From Cognatishimia coralii (lineage in GTDB: Bacteria; Pseudomonadota; Alphaproteobacteria; Rhodobacterales; Rhodobacteraceae), in NCBI RefSeq assembly GCF_037478305.1, contig NZ_JBBGAZ010000012.1:24114-88113 (forward strand): DNA of 64,000 bases, in the 5' to 3' direction. The translations under genes and the position numbers were made by a program. Shown here piece by piece: positions 1 through 9,364 of the stretch; position 1 is the first letter of the stretch, and every line of letters starts with the position of its first letter. The notes below the pieces were generated by a model. It ran no database searches and was not told the origin of the DNA. It saw nothing but the letters and a program-made list of their open reading frames with translations.

Positions 1-401
1 GCGCCGTGTTCGACAGCCCGCTCGAAGGCACCGACGCCATCGTGTCTTATTGGTACATGGTGCCGATCGTGTTCCTGCCGCTGGCCCACATCCAGCGCAA
101 TGACAAGCACATCAAGGCTGAGATATTCACGAACAAGCTCGGCCGCAAAAGCCGATTTCTTCTCGATCTCGTCATTCTTGCCGCTCTGGGCGTATTCTGC
201 GCGCTTTTGACCTGGCAGACCATGCAAGAGGCTCTTCAGGCCACGAGGATGAACGAAGCGATCGAACTGGTTCACACCTCGCTTCCAGCCTGGCCCGGCC
301 GCTGGTTCGTGCCGCTGGGATTTGGCGCGATGGGCTGTGCGGTTGTGCTGATGTTCATCAGGCGTGTGGTTGCCGGTGCAAAGGGCCGGGAAAAGCCATG
401 A
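1..401 (+). CDS. dctQ: TRAP transporter small permease, DctQ family (5' end outside window)
   Basis: This is the C-terminal part, about 133 residues, of the small membrane subunit of a TRAP (tripartite ATP-independent periplasmic) carboxylate transporter. The start codon lies before the window. The motif KHIKAEIF matches the conserved polar HI..E segment of DctQ proteins, and two hydrophobic stretches (about residues 50-70 and 100-120 of the visible part) are membrane helices. It overlaps the start of the large permease gene by 4 bases, the usual dctQ-dctM coupling. The substrate-binding protein gene is presumably upstream. The substrate cannot be read from this fragment, but the adjacent amidohydrolase suggests an N-acylated amino acid or similar compound. 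Confidence 0.85.
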   Translation, partial: AVFDSPLEGTDAIVSYWYMVPIVFLPLAHIQRNDKHIKAEIFTNKLGRKSRFLLDLVILAALGVFCALLTWQTMQEALQATRMNEAIELVHTSLPAWPGRWFVPLGFGAMGCAVVLMFIRRVVAGAKGREKP

Positions 402-1704
402 TGGGGGTCGAACAAGGCTTTCTCGCCGTCGTTGCCCTGCTGATCCTGATCGCGCTCAGGTTCCCGATTGGCCTGTCGCTGGCGACGGTTGCATTCTCGG
501 GAATAGCGCTATTTCTCGGATTTGGCCCGGCGCTGAGTTACGTCGGCCGGATTCCACGGGAATTTGCGACTCAGTACGAGTTTTCGGCAATACGATGTTC
601 ACCCTGATGGGGTCGGTGGCTTTCCAATCCGGAATGACCACGTCCATCTACAAGGCAGCGAGGCTTTGGCTTGGCCGGTTGCCGGGCGGCCTGGCCGTGG
701 CGACCAATTTCGCCTGTGCCGGGTTCGGTGCGGCTTCGGGATCGACATTTGCGACGACGATCGCGATGGGCAAGATCGGCCTCCCAGTGATGCTGCGTTA
801 CAAGTATCATCCGGGCCTGGCCACGGCCTCTTGCGCCTGCGGCGGAACCCTGGCGGCGGTAATCCCGCCCAGCATTGCGTTGATCGTTTATGGAATTCTC
901 GCTGAGGTCTCGGTTTCCAAACTGTTCGTCGCCGGCATCGTTCCGGGCATTGTGACGGCCTTCGCATATGGCGGTATGACCGTCGCCCGGTGCCGGCTGA
1001 ACCCCGATCTGGCGCCGAAACTTGAGGATCGCCCGACATTGCGCGAGAAATTGGGTGCACTGGCGGAAATCTGGCAGTTGCCGGTACTCGTTCTGATCGT
1101 CATGGGCGGTATCTATGGCGGGCTGATGAGCCCGACTGAAGCCGGCGCTTTTGGGGCCTTCGTCGCAATCTTGATATCGGTCTTGCAGCGCCGGCTGTCC
1201 TTCGCACCGCTTCGGCGAAGCTTGAGAGATGCCATGGTGACGACGGCTTCGATCCTATTCGTCGCGATCGGCGCGCTGATGTTTTCGCGTTATCTGGCTT
1301 TGATCGGTTTGCCCGCTTTCATTTCATCGGCGGTCCTGCAACTGTCGCTCACGCCACTGACGGTGATCATCTGCGCCAGCGTGGTCTTCATTTTGCTCGG
1401 TATGTTTCTCGATCCGATGGGCATCATGCTCATTACAATTCCGATCTTTCTGCCGCTGTTCACGGAAATCGGCTATGACCTGATCTGGTTCGGAATAGTC
1501 GTCGTGAAGTTCATTGAAATCGGGCTTTTAACGCCTCCGGTCGGATTGAACGTTTTTGCGGTTTCGACCCTCGTTCGCGGTCAGATCGGTGTCGAAGTCG
1601 TCTTTCGCGGCGTGGCCTGGTTCCTGTTGGCCGAAACCGTCGTGATGATCCTGCTTTTCGCTTTTCCCGAGATTGTAACGTGGCTTCCCGGATTTATGAG
1701 ATGA
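398..1704 (+). pseudogene. dctM: TRAP transporter large permease, DctM family, single frameshift
   Basis: This would be the 12-helix large permease that carries the substrate in a TRAP transporter. The reading frame opens at ATG 398 with a typical DctM N-terminus (ALRFPIGLSLA) and runs to a premature stop at 607. From about 590 the normal protein continues in another frame (MFTLMGSVAFQSG, then GAASGSTFATTIAMGKIG, PPSIALIVYGILAEVS, LLTPPVGLNVF) to 1704. One extra G after base 588 or so (reading EFSGNTMF) would restore one frame of about 436 codons, the normal family length. It is therefore either freshly inactivated or carries a sequencing error. It overlaps dctQ upstream and the amidohydrolase downstream by 4 bases each. 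Confidence 0.85.
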
Positions 1705-2890
1705 CAAAAACCATACGTGGCCTGATTCCCGAAATTTCCGCGCGTCATTAGCATTGGCCCTTGCTGAGGCGAGATCTGCATGCGCATCCCGAGACGGCTT
1801 TCGAGGAGACGCGAACCTCCGAGGTCGTCGCCGATGCGCTAAGTGACATGGGACTTCAGGTGCATCGCGGGCTGGCGCGGACAGGGGTGTCGGAACGATC
1901 CAGTCTGGCTCCGGCGACCGGCGTATCGGGCTGCGCGCCGATATGGATGCGCTTGATATCCTTGAGGAAAACACATTTGCGTATCGATCGGTTTTCGAGG
2001 GGAAAATGCACGGATGCGGTCATGACGGCCACACGACAATGTTGCTGTCCGCAGCCGAGTATCTACAGAACTCCAAGGACTTCAATGGCACGGTCAACCT
2101 GATTTTCCAGCCCGCCGAGGAAAACGAAGGCGGCGGGCGCGAGATGGTTACCGACGGGTTATTCGACAAGTTTCCCTGGGATGCGGTCTTTGGAATGCAC
2201 AACATCCCCGGCATTCCGGCAGGTCACTTCGGTGTCAAGGACGGGCCGATGATGGCGTCCTTCGACATTTTCGATGTTGAGGTGACAGGCAAGGGTACAC
2301 ATGCCGCATGGCCGCATACAGGCACCGATACGGTTCTCGCGGTCGCCTCCATGATCCAGTCGCTTCAGTCAGTCGTGAGCCGGAGTGTGGCTCCTCTGGA
2401 TGCCGCGGTCGTCAGCGCGACAAAGCTCTTAGGTGGGAACGCGTGGAACACGCTGCCCGAGCGGGCGGGGTTCGGCGGCACCACGCGAACATTCCGGCCC
2501 GAAGTGCAGGATGCCGTTGAAGCGGGAATTCGCCGTGTCGTGGAGGGGCAGGCGAAGAACCACTGTGTAGAGGCAAGTGTGCGCTACGAGCGGCGCTACC
2601 CGCCTACGATCAATACCTTGCACGAGGCGCAGATTGCCGGCGATACGATCGAAGAGGCCTTCGGGGCAGGGCGGTTGAACCGAAATCCGGATCCGCTTAT
2701 GGCAGCAGAAGATTTCGCGTTCATGCTACAGGAACGTCCCGGTTGCTACATCTGGCTGGGCAACGGCTCAGAAGGTGAGAAGGGCGGCGTGATGGCCCAC
2801 AAACCGCTCTACGACTTCAACGACGACATCATCCCCTTCGGTGCGAACTACTGGGTTCACCTGACGGAAAAGATACTGCGGTCCGGATGA
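1701..2890 (+). pseudogene. M20 family amidohydrolase (hippurate hydrolase-like), disrupted
   Basis: The M20/IAL-type metal-dependent amidohydrolases remove acyl groups from N-acyl amino acids in the cytoplasm. The ATG at 1701 overlaps the dctM stop. The frame meets an in-frame TAG at 1749, resumes with RRDLHAHPETAFEETRT, then shifts frame near 1889. The rest (GLRADMDALDI, then MHGCGHDGHTTMLL with the metal-binding Cys and His residues, PAEENEGGGREM, and FGMHNIPG) is intact to 2890. Adding one G at about 1889 repairs the second lesion; the first needs more than one change. Its position in a TRAP operon followed by an IclR regulator suggests import and hydrolysis of the same compound. It is probably not functional as read. 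Confidence 0.82.
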
Positions 2891-2996
2891 TAGGGCGCTC
2901 AAGGATCGTGCGGACAAATCATCCCGGGCGCTACGGTCGGCGATACTGCTGGCAGATGCGCGCCGGGTGTTCTAGAAGACCGCCCATCGGACACAA

Positions 2997-3809
2997 GTGA
3001 AGAGCATCATGGCAGGGAAGGGAACGGGCAACGACTTTGATACCAGCGCGGTGGACGAGCGGAAAGGAATCAACTCCGTTGAGGTCGGGCTGAGAGTTCT
3101 GGAGGTGTTATCCAGTGCCGGACATTCTCTGCCGTTGAAGGATATCAGCCGGCTGAGCGGCCTGTCCGGCAGTCAGAGCCATCGGTATCTCACCAACCTG
3201 ATCCGCGGCGGATTGGTTACCCAGGATGCTTCGACAGGGCATTACCGGCTTGGCAGCATGGCGCTTCGTGTCGGGCTGTCGGCGCTGCCTCAGATCGACG
3301 CGCTGAAAGTCGCTGAGGATGCGCTCGACCGGCTTGTCAGCCGGATCACGGAAACTTCCATGATGGCGATTTGGGGCGAAAGAAGCCCAGTCACCGTCAG
3401 GTGGCACCGGGGCAGTACGTTCATTTTTTTGCCGGTCGGTGTCGGTAGCACGTTTCCGCTTTTGAATTCCGCGACCGGACGGGTCTTCCTTGGCTATCTT
3501 CCCAGGGTGGTAACCAACTCGCTCCTAGAACAGGAATTGGAGGAAGCCGATCTGAACGAAGAAACGGTGAACATGGACGACGTGATCGCCAACGTGCGGG
3601 CGCAGGGATATTCCGCGCTGGAAGGCCATGTATTGCCCGGCTATTGTGCCACCTGTGCACCGGTGTTCGACTCGCAGGGAGAAATCGTTGCCGGGATCAC
3701 AATCATGGGGATGGCCAACCACCCCAAGGAAATCAGACGCGCGTCGACGCAGACGTTGTTGGATATGACGCGGGACGCCTCACGGTCGCTTGGATGGTCG
3801 GAGAAATAG
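2997..3809 (+). CDS. IclR family transcriptional regulator
   Basis: A 270-residue IclR-type regulator. The N-terminal winged helix-turn-helix is at about residues 25-85 (GLRVLEVLSSAGHSLPLKDI, then SGLSGSQSHRYLTNLIRGG, the recognition helix). The C-terminal ligand-binding GAF-like domain runs to the end with family features such as NSATGRVFLGYLP and CAPVFDSQGEIVAGITI. The start used is GTG 2997, and an in-frame ATG at 3009 is an alternative. It lies 106 bases downstream of the broken amidohydrolase on the same strand, so it probably controls the TRAP/amidohydrolase genes or the catabolic cluster that follows. The effector is unknown. Confidence 0.85.
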   Translation: MKSIMAGKGTGNDFDTSAVDERKGINSVEVGLRVLEVLSSAGHSLPLKDISRLSGLSGSQSHRYLTNLIRGGLVTQDASTGHYRLGSMALRVGLSALPQIDALKVAEDALDRLVSRITETSMMAIWGERSPVTVRWHRGSTFIFLPVGVGSTFPLLNSATGRVFLGYLPRVVTNSLLEQELEEADLNEETVNMDDVIANVRAQGYSALEGHVLPGYCATCAPVFDSQGEIVAGITIMGMANHPKEIRRASTQTLLDMTRDASRSLGWSEK

Positions 3810-3922
3810 CCTTATCGGTCCTGTTTCGCTTTCATCGCGCGCAACCGAAGTTTGTGCATTGTGTTGTGAGTGGACTATTCGCAGGTCGTATATGAAGAGT
3901 TTTCCAGGAGAGGTTTATTAGG

Positions 3923-4516
3923 ATGGTCAGAACCGCCGGCTCGGACGGGGTCAAGACGTTGCAGGCGATCCGCAAGGCGGGAGTGAAGCGGATCTACAAG
4001 CATGGTTTCGAGGCGATGAAGCTGCGGAGCCTTGCGGAGGATGTGGGGATCCAGGCGGGTTCACTTTACAATTACATCCGCAACAAGGAGGAATTTCTGT
4101 TTCTCCTGCTGAAGGAAGTTCTGGAAGAGCTTCTCGAAGGGCTTGAGCGGGAGCTTGCCGGTATCGACGATCCGAAAGAGGCGCTGATACGTTTTATCAA
4201 CTTTCATTTGCGCTGGCATACGGCGCGTAAGGAAGAAGTGTTCATCGGGAACATGGAGCTGCGCAGCCTGTCGAAGCAGCATCTTCAGGAGATTATCAGG
4301 ATGCGGACCGAGTACGAGTCGCGCCTGCGCCGGATACTGGAGCGCGGAAACGAGGCGGGGGAATGGTCGGTCGCGGATCCGCAGGTTATTTCCTATTCGA
4401 TCATCGCGTCGCTGACGGGCGTGTGTAACTGGTACTCGCCGCGGGGTCGCCTGTCGCAGGACGAGATCATCGCGATCTATACCGATCACGTGTTGGGCGC
4501 GGTGGGGGCCCGCTAG
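3923..4516 (+). CDS. TetR family regulator, likely of acyl-CoA catabolism
   Basis: A 197-residue TetR-type repressor. The N-terminal helix-turn-helix is at about residues 25-65 (AMKLRSLAEDVGIQAGSLYN, then YIRNKEEF). The all-helical C-terminal ligand domain resembles the group that senses acyl-CoA thioesters (PaaR/KstR2 type). A Shine-Dalgarno-like AGGAGAGG precedes ATG 3923. It is convergent with, and overlaps by 4 bases, the enoyl-CoA hydratase on the other strand. From its place at the head of the cluster it is the best candidate regulator of the genes from 4.5 to 26.5 kb. Two intergenic sites that share an ACGGTC core (5344-5357 and 10543-10589) are candidate operators. The link is inferred. 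Confidence 0.82.
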   Translation: MVRTAGSDGVKTLQAIRKAGVKRIYKHGFEAMKLRSLAEDVGIQAGSLYNYIRNKEEFLFLLLKEVLEELLEGLERELAGIDDPKEALIRFINFHLRWHTARKEEVFIGNMELRSLSKQHLQEIIRMRTEYESRLRRILERGNEAGEWSVADPQVISYSIIASLTGVCNWYSPRGRLSQDEIIAIYTDHVLGAVGAR

Positions 4517-5307
4517 ACGTCCGCCAGGGTCACGCGCCATGCCGGGGGCCGCTTCCCGAGAAACGCCGATATCCCCTCCGCGGCGGCCTCGGACCGCCAC
4601 GCCCTCGCGATTGCGTCGAGTGCAATCGACAGATGTTCCTCTTCGTCTGCCCGTTCTATGTCGTTGAATAGTTTCTTGCTGGCTGCCACCGCGACCGGAG
4701 AGCTCTGGAGGATTTCTCCAAGCATGCCGGAGACGGCGGCATCCAAGTCGCCCGGCTCGGTCACGCGATGCACAAGGCCAATCCGCAATGCTTCGTCCGT
4801 CCCGATCGCCGCTCCGGTCAGGCAGGTGGCGCGCGCGGTGCTCCCACCGAGCCGGCGCAGCACGAAGGGGGAGATGACGGCAGGCACGATTCCCAGACGC
4901 ACTTCGCTCAGCCCGAAAAGCGCTTCGGTCGAAGCTATCGCGATATCCGCTGCGCAGACCATCCCGAAGCCGCCGCCGAAAGCCGGACCATTGACCCGTG
5001 CGATCACCGGATGAGGGAAGGATCCAATGGCCTGAAGAAGACGGTGGATCTTTTCCGCTCCAGACCGGCCAATGCCGTCGGGGTCATGCAGAATGCTGCG
5101 CATCCAGTTCAGATCTCCCCCCGCGCTGAAAGCGCGTCCTGCACCGGCCAGAACCAGCGCGCGGATCCGGGGATCGTCCCTGAACGCTTCCACCGCGGCA
5201 GTCATTTCCGTGACCGTATCGATGCTCCAGGCGTTTCGAACTTCGGGCCTGTTGATCGTCAGCGTAGCGACGCCGTGATCAGATACGTCCTTTAAAACAT
5301 GGCTCAT
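4513..5307 (-). CDS. liuC: enoyl-CoA hydratase, methylglutaconyl-CoA hydratase-like
   Basis: A crotonase-fold protein of 264 residues. ATG 5307 is preceded by AAGGAG at good spacing, so I use it rather than an upstream in-frame start. The segment FGLSEVRLGIVPAVISPFV is the signature of bacterial 3-methylglutaconyl-CoA hydratases (LiuC), and the oxyanion-hole glycines are present (GPAFGGGFGM). The second catalytic Glu is kept (SEVRLG), while the first is replaced by Gly, as in that subgroup. It is transcribed divergently from the other cluster genes. With the carboxylase and lyase genes at 12-16.7 kb it would complete a leucine/isovalerate-type route. The gene symbol is by resemblance. Confidence 0.72.
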   Translation of the reverse strand: MSHVLKDVSDHGVATLTINRPEVRNAWSIDTVTEMTAAVEAFRDDPRIRALVLAGAGRAFSAGGDLNWMRSILHDPDGIGRSGAEKIHRLLQAIGSFPHPVIARVNGPAFGGGFGMVCAADIAIASTEALFGLSEVRLGIVPAVISPFVLRRLGGSTARATCLTGAAIGTDEALRIGLVHRVTEPGDLDAAVSGMLGEILQSSPVAVAASKKLFNDIERADEEEHLSIALDAIARAWRSEAAAEGISAFLGKRPPAWRVTLADV

Positions 5308-5343
5308 TTTTGACTCCTTAATTCGTCGCTCATTTATTTTACT

Positions 5344-5357
5344 AACGGTCATTCGTT
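5344..5357. promoter_or_regulatory. candidate TetR operator in divergent promoter region
   Basis: The inverted repeat AACGGTCATTCGTT (4-base arms AACG/CGTT) lies in an AT-rich stretch between two divergent enoyl-CoA hydratase genes. That is where a shared operator would be expected. Its ACGGTC core recurs twice upstream of the ligase gene at 10678. Binding by the TetR protein encoded at 3923 is an inference. Confidence 0.4.
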
Positions 5358-5421
5358 TTTTTATTGCATGACCTCCACGCTCATGCAAGATTGTGAGTGC
5401 AACATTCTGCAGGAGGAGCTG

Positions 5422-6213
5422 ATGACAACGCAATCCGACAAGATCGAACTGTCTATTGAAGGTTCCGTCGCAACCATCTGGCTGAACCGCCCGGACTCGG
5501 CGAACGTGATCGATCTTGAACTAGTGCAGGCGCTTCGATCCGCCTGCTTCGATCTGGAAGACCGCAAGGATATCCGCGTGGTTCTGCTGCGCGGGCGCGG
5601 AAAGCAGTTCTGCGGCGGCGGGGATATAGGCATGTTCCACGCCAACCTCGACGAGATGGGGCGCTTTATCAAGGATGTCATCGCGGACTTCCACGAGGCG
5701 GTGTTGTCGCTGCGTCGGCTGCCGATGCCCGTCGTCGCTGTGGTGCAGGGAGCGGTCGCGGGTGGCGGGCTTTCCATGGCCTTGGCATGCGATTTTGTCG
5801 TGGCTGCGAAAGGAACCAAATTCGCGACCGCCTATCGCAAGCTCGGGGCTTCCACCGATGGCGGCATGACCCACATCCTGACCCGGCTGGTGGGAACCCG
5901 TCTTGCGCTTGAGCTGCTGCTCGCCAGAGATGTGTTTCCTGCGGAAGAGGCGTTGGCGCTCGGCCTGATAAACCGGGTCGTGGAACCAGACAAGCTCGAC
6001 TCTGAAGTTGATGAGCTGTGTGCGGTTCTTGCCGCAAATGCACCTGAGGCCACCGGGGTCACCAAGAACCTTGTCTATGCAGCGCCGACGGCCTCGTTTG
6101 ACATACAATTGGGGCGCGAGATGGCGGGTTTTGCCCAGGTCGCGTATAGCGAGAATTTCAAGGAAGGCGTGCGCGCCTTCGCCGAACGGCGCAAGCCGGA
6201 TTTTTCAAGCTGA
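5422..6213 (+). CDS. enoyl-CoA hydratase/isomerase family protein (PaaG-like active site)
   Basis: A 263-residue crotonase-fold protein. ATG 5422 follows AGGAGGAG at good spacing, whereas the frame is open further upstream. The oxyanion hole (GAVAGGGLSMALACDF) is intact, but the two glutamates used by hydratases are missing: Ser stands where the first would be, and the second motif reads YRKLGASTDGG. The Asp in STDGG sits where PaaG-type ring isomerases and delta-3,delta-2 isomerases carry their catalytic Asp. It is therefore more likely a double-bond isomerase than a hydratase. It opens the plus-strand operon and is followed after 12 bases by the SDR. The substrate is unknown. Confidence 0.72.
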   Translation: MTTQSDKIELSIEGSVATIWLNRPDSANVIDLELVQALRSACFDLEDRKDIRVVLLRGRGKQFCGGGDIGMFHANLDEMGRFIKDVIADFHEAVLSLRRLPMPVVAVVQGAVAGGGLSMALACDFVVAAKGTKFATAYRKLGASTDGGMTHILTRLVGTRLALELLLARDVFPAEEALALGLINRVVEPDKLDSEVDELCAVLAANAPEATGVTKNLVYAAPTASFDIQLGREMAGFAQVAYSENFKEGVRAFAERRKPDFSS

Positions 6214-6225
6214 GGGGATGCCAGA

Positions 6226-7044
6226 ATGGGTAAACTGAAAGACAAGGTCGTTTTCATGACCGGCGGCAGCCGGGGTATCGGTCGCGCCATTGCGCTGCGG
6301 TTCGCGCAAGACGGTGCCAGGATCGCTTTGGCGGCGAAGACAAGCGACCCGCACCCAAAACTTGAGGGCACCATCCATTCCGTTGCCCGTGAAATCGAAG
6401 CGGCCGGGGGGCAGGCTCTGCCGCTTCAGGTGGATGTGCGTGACGAGGATGCGCTGCGCAATGCTGTCGAAGAGACCGTTGAGGAATTCGGCGGGCTTGA
6501 CATTTTGGTCAACAATGCCAGCGCGATCAGTCCGACCGGCCTGCTTGGAACTCCGGCTAGCCGTTTCGATCTCTTGCAGACGATCAACCTTCGGGGTACT
6601 TATCTGTGCGGCCAGTTCGCGATGCCGCATCTGGTCAAGGCCGAGAACCCGCATATCCTCACATTGTCACCGCCGATCTCGACCCAGGGCACTTGGTACG
6701 GGCGTTATCTGGCATACGCGATCTCAAAGTACGGCATGACGATGTGTACTTTGGGTTTTGCGGAAGAATTCCGGGAGCAGGGTGTCGCGGCCAATTCGCT
6801 CTGGCCGCGAACGATGATCAGTACGGATGCGGTCAGGGTATATTACCCCGAGGACTACGCCACGGGCCGTAAGCCTGACATCATGGCCGATGCAGCCTAT
6901 GCCATCGTGACGAAGGATAGCAGGAAATTCTCGGGCAACGCCGTGATCGATGAGGACTTTTTGCGTCAGGAGGGTGTAACGGATTTCACCCACTACGCCA
7001 TGGATCCGTCCGCAGAGCTTGCTCTTGATATTCTGATCGACTGA
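6226..7044 (+). CDS. short-chain dehydrogenase/reductase (HSDL2-like)
   Basis: A 272-residue NAD(P)-dependent SDR. The Rossmann motif TGGSRGIG is at about residues 12-19, NNAS follows near 98, and the catalytic Tyr-Lys pair appears as YAISKYG. The long loop before the YxxxK region (LSPPISTQGTWYG) and the C-terminal part (SLWPRTMISTDAVR) match the HSDL2-like group, which is associated with fatty-acid metabolism. In this cluster it could oxidise a hydroxyacyl-CoA, including the 2-hydroxycyclohexanecarboxyl-CoA step that BadH performs elsewhere. It does not closely resemble BadH, so that role is only a possibility. It is cotranscribed with its neighbours. Confidence 0.78.
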   Translation: MGKLKDKVVFMTGGSRGIGRAIALRFAQDGARIALAAKTSDPHPKLEGTIHSVAREIEAAGGQALPLQVDVRDEDALRNAVEETVEEFGGLDILVNNASAISPTGLLGTPASRFDLLQTINLRGTYLCGQFAMPHLVKAENPHILTLSPPISTQGTWYGRYLAYAISKYGMTMCTLGFAEEFREQGVAANSLWPRTMISTDAVRVYYPEDYATGRKPDIMADAAYAIVTKDSRKFSGNAVIDEDFLRQEGVTDFTHYAMDPSAELALDILID

Positions 7045-7079
7045 TCGACGGAACTCAAATCACGATAAGGACCACCGCC

Positions 7080-8582
7080 ATGATCCCAATCGGCGAGTAC
7101 CTCAGTCAGAACGCTCGGCGTCTTCCTGAAAAGGAAGCTCTTGTCAGTGGCGGACGGCGTTGGACGTATGCGGAACTTGATCGGGAAACATCCGCCATCG
7201 CCGCGACGCTTGTCGCGCAGGGGGTCCGTCCGGGTGACCGGATCGGAATTATCGGCGCGGCATCGGGCGACTGGGTCCGGCTTGCCTTCGGCATCACCAG
7301 ATGTGGCGGGGTCATTGCCGCGCTGAACTACCGCGAGACACCTGATCGCGTGGCGCGGATGATGGCCGATGTTGGGGTAACGCGTCTCTTCGCGGACCCG
7401 TCAAGCGCCAAGGCGCTGGCAGCCGAACAACTGGAATGCCCCGTTTCCGACCTGACGCGCGATGCGGTGGATGGGATGGCGCAGGGCGATGAGCCGGGCG
7501 ATATTGCCGTTTCCCCTGACGGCGGCGCGGTGATCCTGTTCACCGGCGGCACGACAGGCCTGTCCAAGGGCGTGCTTCTGAGCCATGCGAACCTGTTCTG
7601 GAATGTGATCAACCAGGTTCAGGGGACCCGGATGGACGAATCCGACCGGACCCTGATCGGAACCGCATTGCATCATTCGGCGGCATTCAACACTTGGCTT
7701 CTGCCGACGCTGTATCTCGGTGGCACGGCTATTGTACTTCCGGAATTCACGCCGGAAGGCTGGATCGAAGCGGTGGGGCGCGATGGGGTGACCAACGGCT
7801 TCACGCCGCCGACGATGATCCGGCAGATTCTTTCGCATCCGCTGGCGGCGCGAACCGATTGGTCGCAGTTCCGTCGCTGGTATTCCGGGGCCGGTGGCCT
7901 TTCGGCCGAGGACCGCGCGGCGATGGAGGCGCTCGTCCCCGGCGTCGGGATCTACTACGAATACGGGCTAACGGAAGCCGGGCCGATCGTTACCTGCTTG
8001 CGGCCTGAGGATTACGAACGGGCGGCACCCAATTCCATTGGCCGGGCCGTCCGGCATTGCGATATCCGCATCCTGCGCGAAGATCGCGGGACTGCCGGGA
8101 CGGGCGAGGCTGGCGAGATTGCAGTGCGCGGGCCGATGGTGATGTCCGGCTATGTGAACCGGCCCGAGGAAACGGCCAAGACCTTTCACGACGATTGGCT
8201 GCTAACCGGCGACCTGGCGACCATGGACGAGAACGGGTTCATCACCTTTCTCGACCGGTCCAAGGACATGATCAAGACTGGGGGGCTCAATGTCTATTCC
8301 CAGGAGGTGGAACAGGTTCTGGCCGATCACCCGGCAATCCGCGAGGTTGCGGTGCTTGGCTTCAACGACGACACCTGGGGCGAGCGTGTGACCGCAGTCG
8401 TCGTCCTGCGTGACGGTGCGTCGGCATCGGAGCGCGAGCTTATCGATTTTGCGCGGTCAAGGCTGGGTGGATACCAGACGCCGAAGAGCGTGGTCTTTCT
8501 ACCGTTTGACGCTCTGCCGCGGAACTATCTTGGCAAGATTCTGAAACGTGACCTGCGGATTCAGTTGGAGGCGGAAGAATGA
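7080..8582 (+). CDS. class I acyl-CoA synthetase (AMP-forming)
   Basis: A 500-residue adenylate-forming acid-CoA ligase that activates a carboxylic acid with ATP and CoA in the cytoplasm. The P-loop-like motif ILFTGGTTGLSKGVLLSH is at about residues 151-168. The A5 motif YYEYGLTEAGPIV follows, then LLTGDLATMDENGFI with the hinge FLDRSKDMIKTGG, and the C-terminal catalytic Lys lies near NYLGKILKRDL. ATG 7080 follows AAGGACCACC. The stop overlaps the next ATG (ATGA). It is a candidate for activating the cluster's starting acid, such as a cyclohexanecarboxylate or a branched short-chain acid; the sequence does not choose between them. Confidence 0.85.
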   Translation: MIPIGEYLSQNARRLPEKEALVSGGRRWTYAELDRETSAIAATLVAQGVRPGDRIGIIGAASGDWVRLAFGITRCGGVIAALNYRETPDRVARMMADVGVTRLFADPSSAKALAAEQLECPVSDLTRDAVDGMAQGDEPGDIAVSPDGGAVILFTGGTTGLSKGVLLSHANLFWNVINQVQGTRMDESDRTLIGTALHHSAAFNTWLLPTLYLGGTAIVLPEFTPEGWIEAVGRDGVTNGFTPPTMIRQILSHPLAARTDWSQFRRWYSGAGGLSAEDRAAMEALVPGVGIYYEYGLTEAGPIVTCLRPEDYERAAPNSIGRAVRHCDIRILREDRGTAGTGEAGEIAVRGPMVMSGYVNRPEETAKTFHDDWLLTGDLATMDENGFITFLDRSKDMIKTGGLNVYSQEVEQVLADHPAIREVAVLGFNDDTWGERVTAVVVLRDGASASERELIDFARSRLGGYQTPKSVVFLPFDALPRNYLGKILKRDLRIQLEAEE

Positions 8583-9361
8583 CCATCCGTCTGACATCTC
8601 CCCGGCCCGGCGTTGCGCTGATCACGATTGACCGTCCGGAAAAGCGCAACGCATTCGACGTAGAAACCGATAACCGGTTGCGGGCGATCTGGCCAGGTAT
8701 CGAGCGCGACGCTGCCATCCGGTGCATCGTTCTCACTGGGGCGGGCGAGAAGGCGTTCTGTGCAGGTGCCGATATCCCGTCTTATCTGCCTGAACTTAGA
8801 CGCCGGGCCGAGACCAACATGGATGACGGAACCTTTGGCGGCATGACCCGCCGGGTTCCGACCCGCAAACCGATCATTGCCGCGATCAACGGCGACGCGC
8901 TTGGCGGCGGGCTGGAGCTTGCCCTGGCTTCGGACATCCGCCTTGCTTCGGCGAAGGCGCGCTTCGGCCTTCCCGAAGTGTGTGTGGGCGTGATCGCCGG
9001 AGGCGGCGGAGTAACGCGGCTGCCGCGGCTCCTGCCTCCGTCACTCGCCGCGCAGATGCTGCTGGCCGGGGACATGATCGACGCCGAAACCGCGCTTGTC
9101 TCGGGGCTGGTGAGCCGCGTTTACCCGAACCCGGCCGAGCTTATCGAGGCGGCTCTGGATACTGCCGAGCGTATCGCCAGCAATGCCCCGCTGGCTGTAG
9201 AGCGGACCCTCTCTTTGATCCGACAGTCGCGTTCCCTTTCTCTTGCCGAGGCTCTTGAAGCAGAACGCGCGGCCTTCCGCGACATCCTGGCAACGGCGGA
9301 TTCCGTCGAAGGGATCGCAGCCTTCGCCGAACGGCGCCCCGCCGATTTCAAAGGAGTCTGA
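8579..9361 (+). CDS. enoyl-CoA hydratase
   Basis: A 260-residue crotonase-family hydratase that adds water to a 2-enoyl-CoA. Both catalytic glutamates are present, in ALGGGLELALASDI and in FGLPEVCVGVIAGGGG, and KAFCAGADI forms the first oxyanion-hole segment. It overlaps the ligase stop and is followed 3 bases later by an acyl-CoA dehydrogenase. The arrangement ligase-hydratase-dehydrogenase suggests consecutive steps. It is a possible cyclohex-1-ene-carboxyl-CoA hydratase (BadK role) given BadI downstream, but it could equally serve a branched-chain route. Confidence 0.82.
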   Translation: MTIRLTSPRPGVALITIDRPEKRNAFDVETDNRLRAIWPGIERDAAIRCIVLTGAGEKAFCAGADIPSYLPELRRRAETNMDDGTFGGMTRRVPTRKPIIAAINGDALGGGLELALASDIRLASAKARFGLPEVCVGVIAGGGGVTRLPRLLPPSLAAQMLLAGDMIDAETALVSGLVSRVYPNPAELIEAALDTAERIASNAPLAVERTLSLIRQSRSLSLAEALEAERAAFRDILATADSVEGIAAFAERRPADFKGV

Positions 9362-9364
9362 ACG

